Below, piece by piece: positions 44,377-53,628 of a DNA stretch of 64,000 bases. Position 1 is the first letter of the stretch. The number at the start of each line of letters is the position of its first letter. The translations under genes were made by a program, and so were the position numbers. The notes under the pieces are model-generated. The model was not told where the DNA came from. It made no database searches and saw nothing but the letters and a program-made list of their open reading frames with translations. The stretch comes from Roseiarcus sp963775575 (GTDB lineage Bacteria; Pseudomonadota; Alphaproteobacteria; Rhizobiales; Beijerinckiaceae). The stretch lies in contig CAVZJG010000002.1 of assembly GCA_963775575.1 (NCBI GenBank), forward strand, positions 682,001 through 746,000, written 5' to 3'.

Positions 44377-46895
44377 GCCAGGCCCGTGATTTTCTCGGGC
44401 CGGCCTTGCGCCGCGCCCTGGAGGAAATAGCGCGACGCGATCGCCTCCGCCAAAGTCGTCAGCCGCCGCTCGATCGCCAGAATGCTCGGTTCCTCGATCC
44501 GATCGGCGTATTCGGTTGCGAGTTCCGCACGCAAGAGCGTGGCGAGTCGGCGCGGCTCCTCGGGCACGCCGTCCTGCCGCAGCACCGGCAGGGCGCCGAT
44601 CTGATCGTCGATGACGTTGGCCTGAAACGCCACCGAGCGCGGATTGAACGGATCAAGCAGCGCCATGTCGCGCACCGGCGCCAGCGCGACGCCGATCAGG
44701 GTGCGCGAGCGGTAAGTGATCTGCGAGTCGATGAGATCGAGCAGCACGTCGAGATCGTGTTCGCTGGCGTCCTGGCCGGCGAATTGGCGCGCCAGCCGGC
44801 AGGTGTTGATGCCGCGTTCGATGCGTCGGCCGAGCTCGTAGAAAATCCAGCCCGCGCCGCGGTTGAAATTCTCGTCGAACAGCCCGGCGAGCGCGGCGAT
44901 CGTGGTCAGCGCCTCGTCGATGCAGTCGAGAATCTCGGCTTCGGCGAGCGGGCGCTCCGGCGCCTCTAGGATGACCATTTCCAGCCGGCCGATCAGTTGC
45001 CAGGTCTGCTGCGTCAGGCGCTCACGGATCACCGAGGCGGCGTGGCGCGCCGCGCGCGCGATCGACAGCGCGGAGCCGTAATTCTCGCCGCTGCGCAGCG
45101 CCGCTTCGCCCGCCTCGGCGGAGCTTTCGCGCGCCGTCTCGGGGTCGATGGCGCCCCAGGAGACGAGCAGGCCCTTCAATCGCTCGATCGATTGGCGCGA
45201 GCCGCTCATTGGCGCGTCAGGATCGACGGCGCGCGCGCAGAGGCAGCGCACCAGCCGCAGCGTCCCCTCCTCGCGTTCGAGATAGCGGCCGAACCAGAAC
45301 AGGTTGTCGGCGGCGCGGCTCGGCAGATTGCCCAGCATGCGCACGATCCGCACCTTTTCCGGGGTCGGTAGAAGACTCGTCGCTTCGACCTGGCGATCCG
45401 CCAGCACCCAAACGTCGGCGGATTCGACGCCCTCCCCCATCGACACCGCGCGCGCGTCGGGCTTGCCGGAAATGCGGCAGAAGCCGCCCGGCATCACGCG
45501 CCAGCCGTGCGGCGTCGCGGCGGCGTAGACGCGTAGCACGAACGGGCGCGGGACAAGTCGTCCGTCCTCCCAGCGCGGCGTCGTCGAAAGCCGCACGATG
45601 TCCTGACCGACGTAATCGACGCCGCGCGCCTCGATCGCGGCGCTGAGCGCCGCCCGCTCATCAGGTCCGAGTTCGGACCCCGCGACGCCGCGGCGTCCGC
45701 CGAGGCCGGGGGCCGAATCGTGGAAGGCGGCGGCGATCGAAAAGGAGTCGAGCGAGGCCAGAACGCGCGCCCGCTCGCTCGGCTGGCCGCACCACCATGT
45801 CGCGATGTTCGGCATCGCGAGGTCCTCGCCGATGAGACGCCGAGCGAGCGCAGGCAGAAAGGCCAGCAACGCGCGCGACTCGACGAGCCCGGCGCCCGGC
45901 ATGTTCTCGACCGCGACGCCACCGGCGCGGATCGCGTCGACGAGGCCGGGCGCGCCGATGCGCGAGGCGGCGTTGAGTTCGAGCGGATCGCACCATTCGG
46001 CGTCGACATGGCGCCAGAGCACGTCGCAACGCTTGAGCCCGGCGATCGTGCGCACGAAGACGCGGCCGTCGCGCACGACCAGATCGTCGCCTTCGACGAG
46101 CAGGAAGCCGAGGTAGCGCGCGAGATACGCCTGCTCGAAATAGGTGGCGCTCAAGGGTCCGGGGGTGAGAATGCCGATGCGCGGCTCGGTGCGCTCGCCG
46201 CTCGCCTTGAGCCCGGCGCGCAGTTCGCGAAAGAACGGCGCGAGGCGTTCGACGTTCATCTGGCTGTAGAGACTGGAAAACGCCTGGGAGATCACCAGGC
46301 GGTTCTCCAGCGCGTAGCCCGAGCCGGAGGGCGCTTGCGCGCGGTCGCCGAGCGCCCACCAGCGCCCGTCCGGCCCGCGGCCGATGTCGGCGGCGTAGAG
46401 CCTGAGCCACCGCTTGCCTGGCGGAGCGACGCCGCGCATCGCGGCGATGAAGTCGCTCGATCCGGTCAGCGCGGCGGCGGGCAGGAGGCCCTCGGCGATC
46501 AGACGACCCTCCCCATAGACGTCGGCGAGCACGCGTTCGAGCAATTCGGCGCGCTGCGCGACGCCGTGCGCGATTTCGCGCCACTCGGCTTCGGGAATCG
46601 CCAGCGGCATGCGGCTGAGCGGCCACGCCCGTTCGGACGTCTCGCCCCGCACGCGATACGACATGCCGCGATTGCGGATGCGCCGGTCCGCCCCGGCGAA
46701 ACGTTGCGCGATCTCGTCGGGCTCGAGCGCCGCCAGCGCTTGCAACAACCGCCGCCAGTGCGGGCGCGGGGCGCCGTCGGCGTCGATGAACTCGTCGGGA
46801 ATTCCGGGAAGCGGCGCATAGCCGCGCGTCCATGCGGCGACGCGCGCGAGAGCGTCGTCGTCATTCGTCGCAGCGGACCGGGCGCTAGCGGGCAA
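44373..46895 (-). CDS. Circularly permuted ATP-grasp and alpha-E domain protein
   Basis: 840-residue fusion. The N-terminal ~480 residues are a circularly permuted ATP-grasp type 2 domain (GLLPAAALTGSSDFIAAMRG, RIGILTPGPLSATYFEQAYL, DVLWRHVDAEWCDPLEL); the C-terminal ~310 residues are an alpha-E domain (MLGNLPSRAADNLFWFGRYL through FLQGAAQG). In many genomes these are two adjacent genes. ATP-grasp members usually ligate an acid to an amine with ATP. It overlaps the upstream transglutaminase-DUF2126 gene by 11 bases and the downstream transglutaminase by 4. Confidence 0.92.
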   Translation of the reverse strand: MPASARSAATNDDDALARVAAWTRGYAPLPGIPDEFIDADGAPRPHWRRLLQALAALEPDEIAQRFAGADRRIRNRGMSYRVRGETSERAWPLSRMPLAIPEAEWREIAHGVAQRAELLERVLADVYGEGRLIAEGLLPAAALTGSSDFIAAMRGVAPPGKRWLRLYAADIGRGPDGRWWALGDRAQAPSGSGYALENRLVISQAFSSLYSQMNVERLAPFFRELRAGLKASGERTEPRIGILTPGPLSATYFEQAYLARYLGFLLVEGDDLVVRDGRVFVRTIAGLKRCDVLWRHVDAEWCDPLELNAASRIGAPGLVDAIRAGGVAVENMPGAGLVESRALLAFLPALARRLIGEDLAMPNIATWWCGQPSERARVLASLDSFSIAAAFHDSAPGLGGRRGVAGSELGPDERAALSAAIEARGVDYVGQDIVRLSTTPRWEDGRLVPRPFVLRVYAAATPHGWRVMPGGFCRISGKPDARAVSMGEGVESADVWVLADRQVEATSLLPTPEKVRIVRMLGNLPSRAADNLFWFGRYLEREEGTLRLVRCLCARAVDPDAPMSGSRQSIERLKGLLVSWGAIDPETARESSAEAGEAALRSGENYGSALSIARAARHAASVIRERLTQQTWQLIGRLEMVILEAPERPLAEAEILDCIDEALTTIAALAGLFDENFNRGAGWIFYELGRRIERGINTCRLARQFAGQDASEHDLDVLLDLIDSQITYRSRTLIGVALAPVRDMALLDPFNPRSVAFQANVIDDQIGALPVLRQDGVPEEPRRLATLLRAELATEYADRIEEPSILAIERRLTTLAEAIASRYFLQGAAQGRPEKITGLA

Positions 46896-49800
46896 TGGGC
46901 CTCCGCAAATCCAGCGTCATCAGGAACTCGCTTGACGACTCGTCGGAGGGAATGGGCGTCGCGCCGGCAGTATGCCCATGATCCTGGAAGCGCGCCAGTC
47001 GCCGCGCCTCCGCCTCGTAAGAATTCACCGGCGACGTCTCGTAATTGCGCCCGCCGGGATGGGCGACATGGTAGACGCAGCCGCCGAGCGAGCGCCCGTT
47101 CCACGAATCGAGGATATCGAAGGTCAGCGGCGCGTGCGGCGCGATGGTGGGGTGCAGGCTGGAGGCCGGTTTCCAGGCCTTGAACCGCACGCCCGCCACC
47201 GCCTCGCCCGCGCGTCCCGTCGCCTGCATCGGCAGCCTGCGGCCATTGCAGGTCAGAACATGGCGTCCGGCGATGAGGCCGCTGGCCTTGGCTTGCAGCC
47301 GCTCGACCGACGAATCGACATAGCGCGCCGTGCCGCCGCGCGCTGTCTCCTCGCCGAGCACGTGCCAGGGTTCGAGCGCCTGACGGATTTCCAGTTCGAC
47401 GCCGCCATGGGCGACACGGCCAAAGATGGGAAAGCGGAATTCGCGCTGCGCCTCGAACCATTGCGGCTCGAAGGCGTAGCCGGCGCGCTCGAGGTCGGCG
47501 AGGACGCCGAGAAAATCGTCCCAGACGAAGTGCTCCAGCATGAAGCGGTCGTGCAGGCTCGTGCCCCAGCGCACCGGCGCGCCGCCTTGCGGCTCGCGCC
47601 ATAACCAGGCGATGAGCGCGCGAACGAGCAATTGCTGGGCGAGACTCACGCGCGCGTCGGGCGGCATTTCAAACGACCGAAATTCCACCAAGCCGAGCCG
47701 TCCCGTCGCGCTGTCCGGCGAATAGAGCTTGTCGATACAGATCTCGGCGCGATGGGTGTTGCCGGCGACGTCGACCAGCAGGTTGCGATAGAGCCGGTCG
47801 ACGAGCCACGGCGGCGGCGCTTCGCCCGGCTTCGGCGTCTGCGACAACGCAATCTCCAATTCGTAGAGCTGATCGTCGCGCGCTTCGTCGAGGCGCGGCG
47901 CCTGGCTGGTCGGACCGATGAACAGACCGGAAAACAGGTACGAAAGAGACGGGTGGCGTTGCCAGTAGAGGACCAGGCTCGCCAGCAGGTCGGGGCGGCG
48001 CAGGAACGGCGAATCGGCGGGCGTCGCGCCGCCGAGCACGACATGGGCGCCGCCGCCGGCGCCGATGTGGCGACCGTCGGCCATGAACTTGTCCGCGCCG
48101 AGCCGCGATTGGCGCGCGTCTTCATAGAGCGCGGTCGTCGTCTCTGCCGCCTGGCGCCACGACGCGGCGGAATGGATGTTGACTTCGATGACTCCGGGGT
48201 CGGGCGTCACCTTGATGCAGTCGACCCGCGGGTCGAACGGCGGCGTGTAACCCTCGATGCGGATCGGAACGTTTCTCGCGCGCGCGATCGCCTCGACCGT
48301 TCCGAGCAATTCGAGATAATCGTCGAGTTTCGGCGTCGGCGGCATGAAGACGCACAGCACGCCGTCGCGCGGCTCGATGGTCAAGGCGGTGCGCACCGCG
48401 CCTTCCGCGGCGAACTGTTCGTTTTGCGTTTGCTGTTCCGCGCCGGATTGCGCATGCGCGACTTGGCGGAACTGCATCGGCTCCGGCAACTCACCGCGCG
48501 GGTCCAGCGGATCCTGCTCGTGAACGAACGGGTAGTCCGACGGTTTCACGTGAGGCAGCGTCTTCATCGGCAGGCGCAGGCCTACGGGCGAGTCGCCGGG
48601 CACGAGAAAGAGCTTGCCGCGTCTCAGCGGCCAGCGCTCGCTGCGCCAGGCAGGCTTGGCCTCGGCGTTCCAGCGCTGCACCGGCAAAACGAAGCCGGTC
48701 GGGCGCGACAGGCCGTGATCGAAAGTGCGCACCATGCGCGCACGTTCCTCCGGATCTTCGATCTTCGGGTCGGAAGGGTCGACGTTGACCGGCAGCGCGC
48801 TCTCGCGCAGCAGCCAATAGGGCGCGTCCTCATAAGCGGGGATGACGTAGTCGGGCTCGATGCCCAGACGCACGGCGACCTCGCCAGCAAGCGCCTGAGC
48901 GTCCTCGTCCGTCGCCGCCGCGGTCGCGCCGGCCCCCGCGATCAGCGAGGGGTCCTGCCAGATCGGCTTGCCGTCCTTGCGCCAATAGAGCGCGAAGGCC
49001 CAACGCGGCAGGCTCTCGCCGGGATACCATTTGCCTTGGCCGTAATGCAGGAAGCCGCCGGGCGCGAACCGCGCCTGCAGGCGCCGGATCAGCGTCTCGG
49101 CGCACGCCTGCTTGTTTCCGCCGACCGCCGCCGTGTTCCACTCCGGGGCGTCGTAGTCGTCGATCGAGACGAAGGTCGGCTCGCCGCCCATGGTCAAGCG
49201 CACGTCCTGGGCGACGAGATCGCGATCGACCGTCTCGCCGAGAGCGTCGAGCCGGCTCCAGGCGGCGTCGGTGAACGGCGCCGTCACGCGCGGCGCCTCG
49301 GCGAGCCGCGTCACCTTCATGTCGAAGCCGAAGTCGACCTGCGCCGGCTCAACGAAGCCGGCGATCGGCGCCGCCGAGCGGAAATGCGGCGTCGCGCACA
49401 GCGGCAGATGGCCTTCGCCGCAGAACAGGCCGGAGGTCGCGTCCATGCCGATCCAGCCGGCGCCGGGAATATAGACCTCGGCCCAGGCGTGCAGGTCGGT
49501 GAAATCCTTTTCCGTGCCCCTCGGGCCTTCGATCGGATCGACGTCGGCGCGGAGCTGGATGAGGTAGCCGGAGACGAATCGCGCCGCGAGGCCGAGCCGG
49601 CGCAGAATCTGCACCAGCAGCCAGGCCGAATCGCGGCACGAGCCCGAGCGCAAGGCGAGCGTCTCGTCCGGCTCTTGCACCCCGGTCTCCATGCGGATGA
49701 CGTAACGGATCATCCGTTGCAGTTCGGCGTTGAGCGCGACCAGGAACGGAATCGTCCGGTCGCGCCGAGTCGCGACTTCCTCGAGATGCTTCTTCAGCAA

Positions 49801-50175
49801 CGGTCCGCCAGGCTCGGCGGCGAGATAGGCGGCGAGTTCGGTCGCCATCTCGTCCGTATAGGCGAAAGGAAATTCCTCGGCGTAGGGCTCGACGAAAAAG
49901 TCGAAGGGATTGATGACCGCAAGTTCGGCGGTAAGATCGACTTCGATCTTGAATTCTTCGACCGGCTCGGGAAAGACATAACGGGCGAGCCAGTTGCCGT
50001 GCGGGTCCTGCTGCCAATTGACGAAGTGATTGGCCGGCGTGACCTTGAGCGAATAGCTCGGCACCCGCGTGCGGCAGTGCGGCGCCGGACGCAGCCGGAT
50101 CGACTGCGGGCCGAGCGCAACCGGCCGATCGTAGCCGTAGCGAGTGACGTGGTGCAGGCCGACGAGAATCGCCAA
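46885..50175 (-). CDS. Transglutaminase-like/DUF2126 large protein
   Basis: 1,096 residues. N-terminal transglutaminase part: MAILVGLHHVTRYGYDRPV, triad Cys in LRSGSCRDSAWLL, His in TDLHAWAEVY, Asp in GWIGMDATSG. The rest is DUF2126: DVRLTMGGEPTFVSIDD, LHYGQGKWYPGESLPRW, SRLGADKFMADGRHIGAGGG, and SWNGRSLGGCVYHVAHPGGR near the end. First gene of the operon; it is preceded by about 270 bases that must carry the promoter. Confidence 0.93.
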   Translation of the reverse strand: MAILVGLHHVTRYGYDRPVALGPQSIRLRPAPHCRTRVPSYSLKVTPANHFVNWQQDPHGNWLARYVFPEPVEEFKIEVDLTAELAVINPFDFFVEPYAEEFPFAYTDEMATELAAYLAAEPGGPLLKKHLEEVATRRDRTIPFLVALNAELQRMIRYVIRMETGVQEPDETLALRSGSCRDSAWLLVQILRRLGLAARFVSGYLIQLRADVDPIEGPRGTEKDFTDLHAWAEVYIPGAGWIGMDATSGLFCGEGHLPLCATPHFRSAAPIAGFVEPAQVDFGFDMKVTRLAEAPRVTAPFTDAAWSRLDALGETVDRDLVAQDVRLTMGGEPTFVSIDDYDAPEWNTAAVGGNKQACAETLIRRLQARFAPGGFLHYGQGKWYPGESLPRWAFALYWRKDGKPIWQDPSLIAGAGATAAATDEDAQALAGEVAVRLGIEPDYVIPAYEDAPYWLLRESALPVNVDPSDPKIEDPEERARMVRTFDHGLSRPTGFVLPVQRWNAEAKPAWRSERWPLRRGKLFLVPGDSPVGLRLPMKTLPHVKPSDYPFVHEQDPLDPRGELPEPMQFRQVAHAQSGAEQQTQNEQFAAEGAVRTALTIEPRDGVLCVFMPPTPKLDDYLELLGTVEAIARARNVPIRIEGYTPPFDPRVDCIKVTPDPGVIEVNIHSAASWRQAAETTTALYEDARQSRLGADKFMADGRHIGAGGGAHVVLGGATPADSPFLRRPDLLASLVLYWQRHPSLSYLFSGLFIGPTSQAPRLDEARDDQLYELEIALSQTPKPGEAPPPWLVDRLYRNLLVDVAGNTHRAEICIDKLYSPDSATGRLGLVEFRSFEMPPDARVSLAQQLLVRALIAWLWREPQGGAPVRWGTSLHDRFMLEHFVWDDFLGVLADLERAGYAFEPQWFEAQREFRFPIFGRVAHGGVELEIRQALEPWHVLGEETARGGTARYVDSSVERLQAKASGLIAGRHVLTCNGRRLPMQATGRAGEAVAGVRFKAWKPASSLHPTIAPHAPLTFDILDSWNGRSLGGCVYHVAHPGGRNYETSPVNSYEAEARRLARFQDHGHTAGATPIPSDESSSEFLMTLDLRRPIAR

Positions 50176-50383
50176 AGGATTTCGCCTTTCGAGACGGGAC
50201 GGGTTCTCCCGCGTGCAAGGCGCGGGCCGCGGCGCGATTTGGACGCGAAGGCGGCCGGCATGTCAAAGTCGAACGGCGGGAGCAGGACGGGCGCGCCTAA
50301 ATAGGCGGCGTTCAGCGGACAGGGTGACTATCGAATGGGCGGGGGGCGGGCGCAAGACGTCAACGCCTTCGGCGCTCGGCGCG

Positions 50384-50414
50384 GCAAGGGCGGCTCAAAA
50401 TGAGCCGCCCTTGC
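50384..50414. repeat. Perfect 14-bp hairpin upstream of tRNA-Trp
   Basis: GCAAGGGCGGCTCA and its complement flank an AAA loop. No U-tract follows on either strand, so it may be a non-canonical terminator or a processing/regulatory structure before the tRNA-Trp-secE-nusG unit. Confidence 0.7.
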
Positions 50415-50449
50415 GTCGGCGCCCGTGTTGCGGCAAAAGAAGGCGCGCT

Positions 50450-50525
50450 AGGAGTGTAGCTCAATTGGTAGAGCACCGGTCTCCAAAACCGGGGGTTGGG
50501 GGTTCGAGTCCCTCCTCTCCTGCCA
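50450..50525 (+). tRNA. tRNA-Trp (anticodon CCA), CCA encoded
   Basis: D arm AGCTCAATTGGTAGAGC, anticodon stem around CTCCAAA (anticodon CCA at 50483-50485), T arm with GGTTCGAGTCC, G discriminator and CCA. The acceptor stem has one T-T mismatch (position 6). It precedes secE, a standard arrangement. Confidence 0.96.
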
Positions 50526-50720
50526 TTTGCGCTCTTGCGGAGGTCTGAGACCGGCGCGGCGGTCGGGCGCGAGATCGTCACATTTTGCTTGGCGATTGGC
50601 CCTTCGATCCTATATGAGGCTTCTTTGGCGCGGCGCCGAGAGGTCCCGCGCCGCGAATTTTTCTGGCCGGGCGCGCCGCTTCCCGCGAGCGACGCCTCGG
50701 CGCTGACGGAGCCGCGCGCC

Positions 50721-50921
50721 ATGGCCACTAATCCGTTCGAATTCCTCCAACAGGTGCGTTCCGAGGCGTCGAAGGTCGTTTGGCCGTCGCGTCGAGAGAC
50801 CATGGTCACGACGGGCATGGTGATGCTGATGGTGGTGTTCGCCAGCCTCTTCTTCCTCGTCGTCGACGAATTGCTGCGGATCGCGGTCGGCTTGGCGCTT
50901 GGCATCGGCCGCGGGGGTTAG
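50721..50921 (+). CDS. secE: Preprotein translocase subunit SecE
   Basis: Small clamp subunit of the SecYEG channel. 66 residues: cytoplasmic amphipathic helix with FLQQVRSEASKVVWPSRRET (the conserved E-x-x-K-V-x-W-P motif) and one transmembrane segment (about 30-56). Single-membrane-span form, usual outside enterobacteria. nusG follows 74 bases later. Confidence 0.95.
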   Translation: MATNPFEFLQQVRSEASKVVWPSRRETMVTTGMVMLMVVFASLFFLVVDELLRIAVGLALGIGRGG

Positions 50922-50995
50922 GGGCGGTTCAAGCGCGGCTGGGCGGAGCGCCCCGTTCGCCCGCCTCGACTGAGGAATGCTTCTGGGACGCCGAA

Positions 50996-51526
50996 ATGAC
51001 CATGCGCTGGTACATCGTCCACGCCTATTCGAACTTCGAGAAAAAGGTCGCCGACTCCATCCGCGAACAGGCCGTTCAACGCGGCCTCGAGGACAAGTTC
51101 GTCGAGATCATGGTGCCCACCGAGCAGGTCGTGGAAGTGCGCCGTGGGCGCAAGATCAATTCGGAGCGGAAGTTTTTCCCCGGCTATGTCCTGGTCAAAT
51201 GCGATTTGACCGACGACGTCTACCACCTGATCAAGAACACCCCGAAGGTGACGGGCTTCCTCGGCGCCGACAAGAAGCCGATGCCGATTCCCGACAGCGA
51301 GGCCGAGCGCATCAAGGGGCAGGTCGCCGACGGGGTCGAGCGGCCGAAATCGTCGATCCGGTTCGAGATCGGCGAGAACGTGCGCGTCGCCGACGGTCCT
51401 TTCGCTTCGTTCAACGGCATCGTCGAGGAAGTCGACGAACAGCGTTCGCGCGTGAAAGTGGCGGTTTCGATCTTCGGCCGCGCGACGCCGGTCGATCTCG
51501 AATACGGGCAAGTCGAGAAAGTTTGA
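50996..51526 (+). CDS. nusG: Transcription elongation/antitermination factor NusG
   Basis: 176 residues. The NGN domain (RWYIVHAYSNFEKKVADSI, RKFFPGYVLVK) binds RNA polymerase; the KOW domain (GENVRVADGPFASFNGIVEE) contacts S10 or Rho. Two Met codons lie close together (50996 and 51002); the first is used. In most relatives rplK-rplA follow; here the next gene is msrP, so the ribosomal operon is not adjacent. Confidence 0.97.
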   Translation: MTMRWYIVHAYSNFEKKVADSIREQAVQRGLEDKFVEIMVPTEQVVEVRRGRKINSERKFFPGYVLVKCDLTDDVYHLIKNTPKVTGFLGADKKPMPIPDSEAERIKGQVADGVERPKSSIRFEIGENVRVADGPFASFNGIVEEVDEQRSRVKVAVSIFGRATPVDLEYGQVEKV

Positions 51527-51646
51527 TCGCGCCGGCGTAACAATCGCCAACCTCGCTTCGAAGTTAGGGCCTAGGCGGCAAGGGCGTTTTGCTCCTCTGC
51601 GTCCCTGCTCGAGGTTGGGCTGGATCGGCTTTGCGAGGTTTAAGGC

Positions 51647-52594
51647 ATGCGCTATCATCGTCGCCGCGGCTGGGAAATCCGCGCCAGCGAAACGACTCCT
51701 GAATCGATTTTCCTCGATCGGCGCGCCTTTGTCGCCGGCGCCGGGGCGATCGCCGCTTACGCGGGGCTCACGCGCGCGGCCGGCGCCGACGAATCGGATC
51801 CTTCCGCCGCGCTCTATCCGACCAAGCGCAACGAGGCTTACACGCTCGACCGCGACGTGACGCCGGAAAGAATCAACCTGAACTACAACAACTTCTATGA
51901 ATTCAGCACCAGCAAGCACATTTCCGCGGACGCTTTGAAAATCCGGCCGTGGACGATGACGGTTGACGGTCTGGTCGAAACGCCGCAAACCTTCGCCATC
52001 GACGATCTCATCATGACGATGGGCCTAGAGGAACGTCTCTATCGCCACCGCTGCGTCGAGGCTTGGTCGATGGCCATTCCCTGGACGGGATTCCCGTTGC
52101 GCGCCCTGGTCGAAAAGGCGCGGCCGCTGTCTTCGGCCAAATACCTGCGCTTCGAGAGTTTTCTCGACAAGAAGGATGCGCCGGGTCAGCGTTCCTTCAT
52201 GCCTTGGCCCTACGTCGAAGGCCTGACCATCGCCGAGGCGACCAACGACCTCGCGTTCATGGTCACCGGCGCCTACGGCAAGCCGCTCGCCAAGGTGCAG
52301 GGCGCGCCGATCCGGCTGGCGACGCCGTGGAAATACGGCTTCAAATCGGCGAAGTCGATCGTCAGGATGAGCTTCGTCGACACGCGGCCGTCGACGTTCT
52401 GGGAGACTTTGGGCCCGGACGAATACGGTTTCTGGGCCAATGTGAATCCGGACGTGCCCCACCCCCGCTGGAGCCAGGCCAACGAGACCCTGCTGACCAC
52501 CGGGGAGCAGCGGCCGACGCTCATCTTCAACGGCTATGGCGAACACGTCGCGGCGCTCTACAAGGGCCTGGAAAAAGAGCCGCTCTACATGTAG
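51647..52594 (+). CDS. msrP: Periplasmic methionine sulfoxide reductase catalytic subunit MsrP
   Basis: Molybdopterin enzyme that repairs oxidised methionines in periplasmic proteins. The 315-residue precursor has a Tat signal (LDRRAFVAGAGAIAAYAG, twin Arg at 25-26) and the Mo-ligating Cys136 in YRHRCVEAWSM, plus the C-terminal IFNGYGEHVAALYKGLEKEP characteristic of YedY. The usual membrane partner msrQ is not found nearby. It converges with the lysR gene. Confidence 0.95.
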   Translation: MRYHRRRGWEIRASETTPESIFLDRRAFVAGAGAIAAYAGLTRAAGADESDPSAALYPTKRNEAYTLDRDVTPERINLNYNNFYEFSTSKHISADALKIRPWTMTVDGLVETPQTFAIDDLIMTMGLEERLYRHRCVEAWSMAIPWTGFPLRALVEKARPLSSAKYLRFESFLDKKDAPGQRSFMPWPYVEGLTIAEATNDLAFMVTGAYGKPLAKVQGAPIRLATPWKYGFKSAKSIVRMSFVDTRPSTFWETLGPDEYGFWANVNPDVPHPRWSQANETLLTTGEQRPTLIFNGYGEHVAALYKGLEKEPLYM

Positions 52595-52615
52595 CGCCCG
52601 CCGGGGCTTTGGCGC

Positions 52616-53509
52616 TCAATAGCGCCAGCGCTGCGCCTTGGCGACAAGGAAGTCCCGGAACGCCTGCACGCGCGCCACGTTCTTCATTTCCTCGGCGTAG
52701 ACGAGGAAGCAATCCATCTCCGGCATATCGGTCTGGGGCAACAGACGCACGAGGCCGGAATTGGGCGGCACGCAATAATCCGGCAGCACCGCAATGCCGA
52801 CGCCGTGCTCGACGGCGCGAATGATCGCGGCCAGGTTGTTGACCGCGATATGGGGAGCGCGCGGATCCTTGGGATCGCGTCCGACCGTCAACAGCGAATT
52901 GAGATCATAGAGAAAATGCGTCGCGGTCGGCGCGCCGAAGGCGACCAGGCGATGATGGTCGAGATCGGCGATGGATCGCGGCTGGCCCCTTTTCTTGAGA
53001 TAATCGACTGAGGAGTAGGCGTGGAAATGCACGGTGAACAAGCGCCGGCGGATCAGGTCGGGCTGCATCGGCTCGCGTAGACGGAGCGCGACGTCGGCTT
53101 CGCGCATGCTCAAATCCAGCTCGTCGTCGGACAGCAGAAGCTGCAGTTTGACTTCCGGGTAGAGCTCGACGAATTCGCCCAGGCGCGGCGCCAGCCAGTT
53201 GGCGCCCAGCGTCAGAGTGGTGGTGACGCGCAAGTCGCCGTGCGGCTTTTCGCGGGTGTCGATCAGCCGACTGCGCACCGCGTCGAGCTTGAGCACGACG
53301 TCCTGCACCGCTTCGCGCAGCATTTCGCCCTGTTCGGTCAGAATGAGGCCGCGGGCGTGACGGTGAAAGAGCGGCGCGCCCAGATCATGTTCGAGCGCGC
53401 CGACTTGCCGGCTCACCGCGGACTGGCTCAGTCCCAAAGTCTCGCCGGCGTGGGTGAAGGAGCCGGCGTCGGCCGCAGCCTGGAAGATGCGCAGCTTGTC
53501 CCAGTCCAT
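52616..53509 (-). CDS. LysR-family transcriptional regulator
   Basis: 297 residues. N-terminal winged helix (AADAGSFTHAGETLGLSQSA with VSRQVGALEHDLGAPLFHRH following) and a periplasmic-binding-like effector domain. Effector unknown. It follows trxB by about 120 bases on the same strand, an association often seen in this order, so a thiol-redox or stress role is possible. Confidence 0.93.
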   Translation of the reverse strand: MDWDKLRIFQAAADAGSFTHAGETLGLSQSAVSRQVGALEHDLGAPLFHRHARGLILTEQGEMLREAVQDVVLKLDAVRSRLIDTREKPHGDLRVTTTLTLGANWLAPRLGEFVELYPEVKLQLLLSDDELDLSMREADVALRLREPMQPDLIRRRLFTVHFHAYSSVDYLKKRGQPRSIADLDHHRLVAFGAPTATHFLYDLNSLLTVGRDPKDPRAPHIAVNNLAAIIRAVEHGVGIAVLPDYCVPPNSGLVRLLPQTDMPEMDCFLVYAEEMKNVARVQAFRDFLVAKAQRWRY

Positions 53510-53628
53510 CGCTTCCTCTCCCGCCCCCGGCGATCGCCATGGCGGGCTTCATCTTGGGGACCGCGACGCGGGATGCGCGACGGCGAACTCACTCGTTCGA
53601 GACTCGGTATAGCAAGTTTCGCGCCTGA

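Noticed and set aside
47632..50304. 890-codon plus-strand frame opposite the DUF2126 gene
   Set aside because: Shadow frame with no motif; the minus strand carries the transglutaminase triad and DUF2126 segments.
50384..50414. Hairpin as a rho-independent terminator
   Set aside because: No U-tract on either strand; kept only as a stem-loop.
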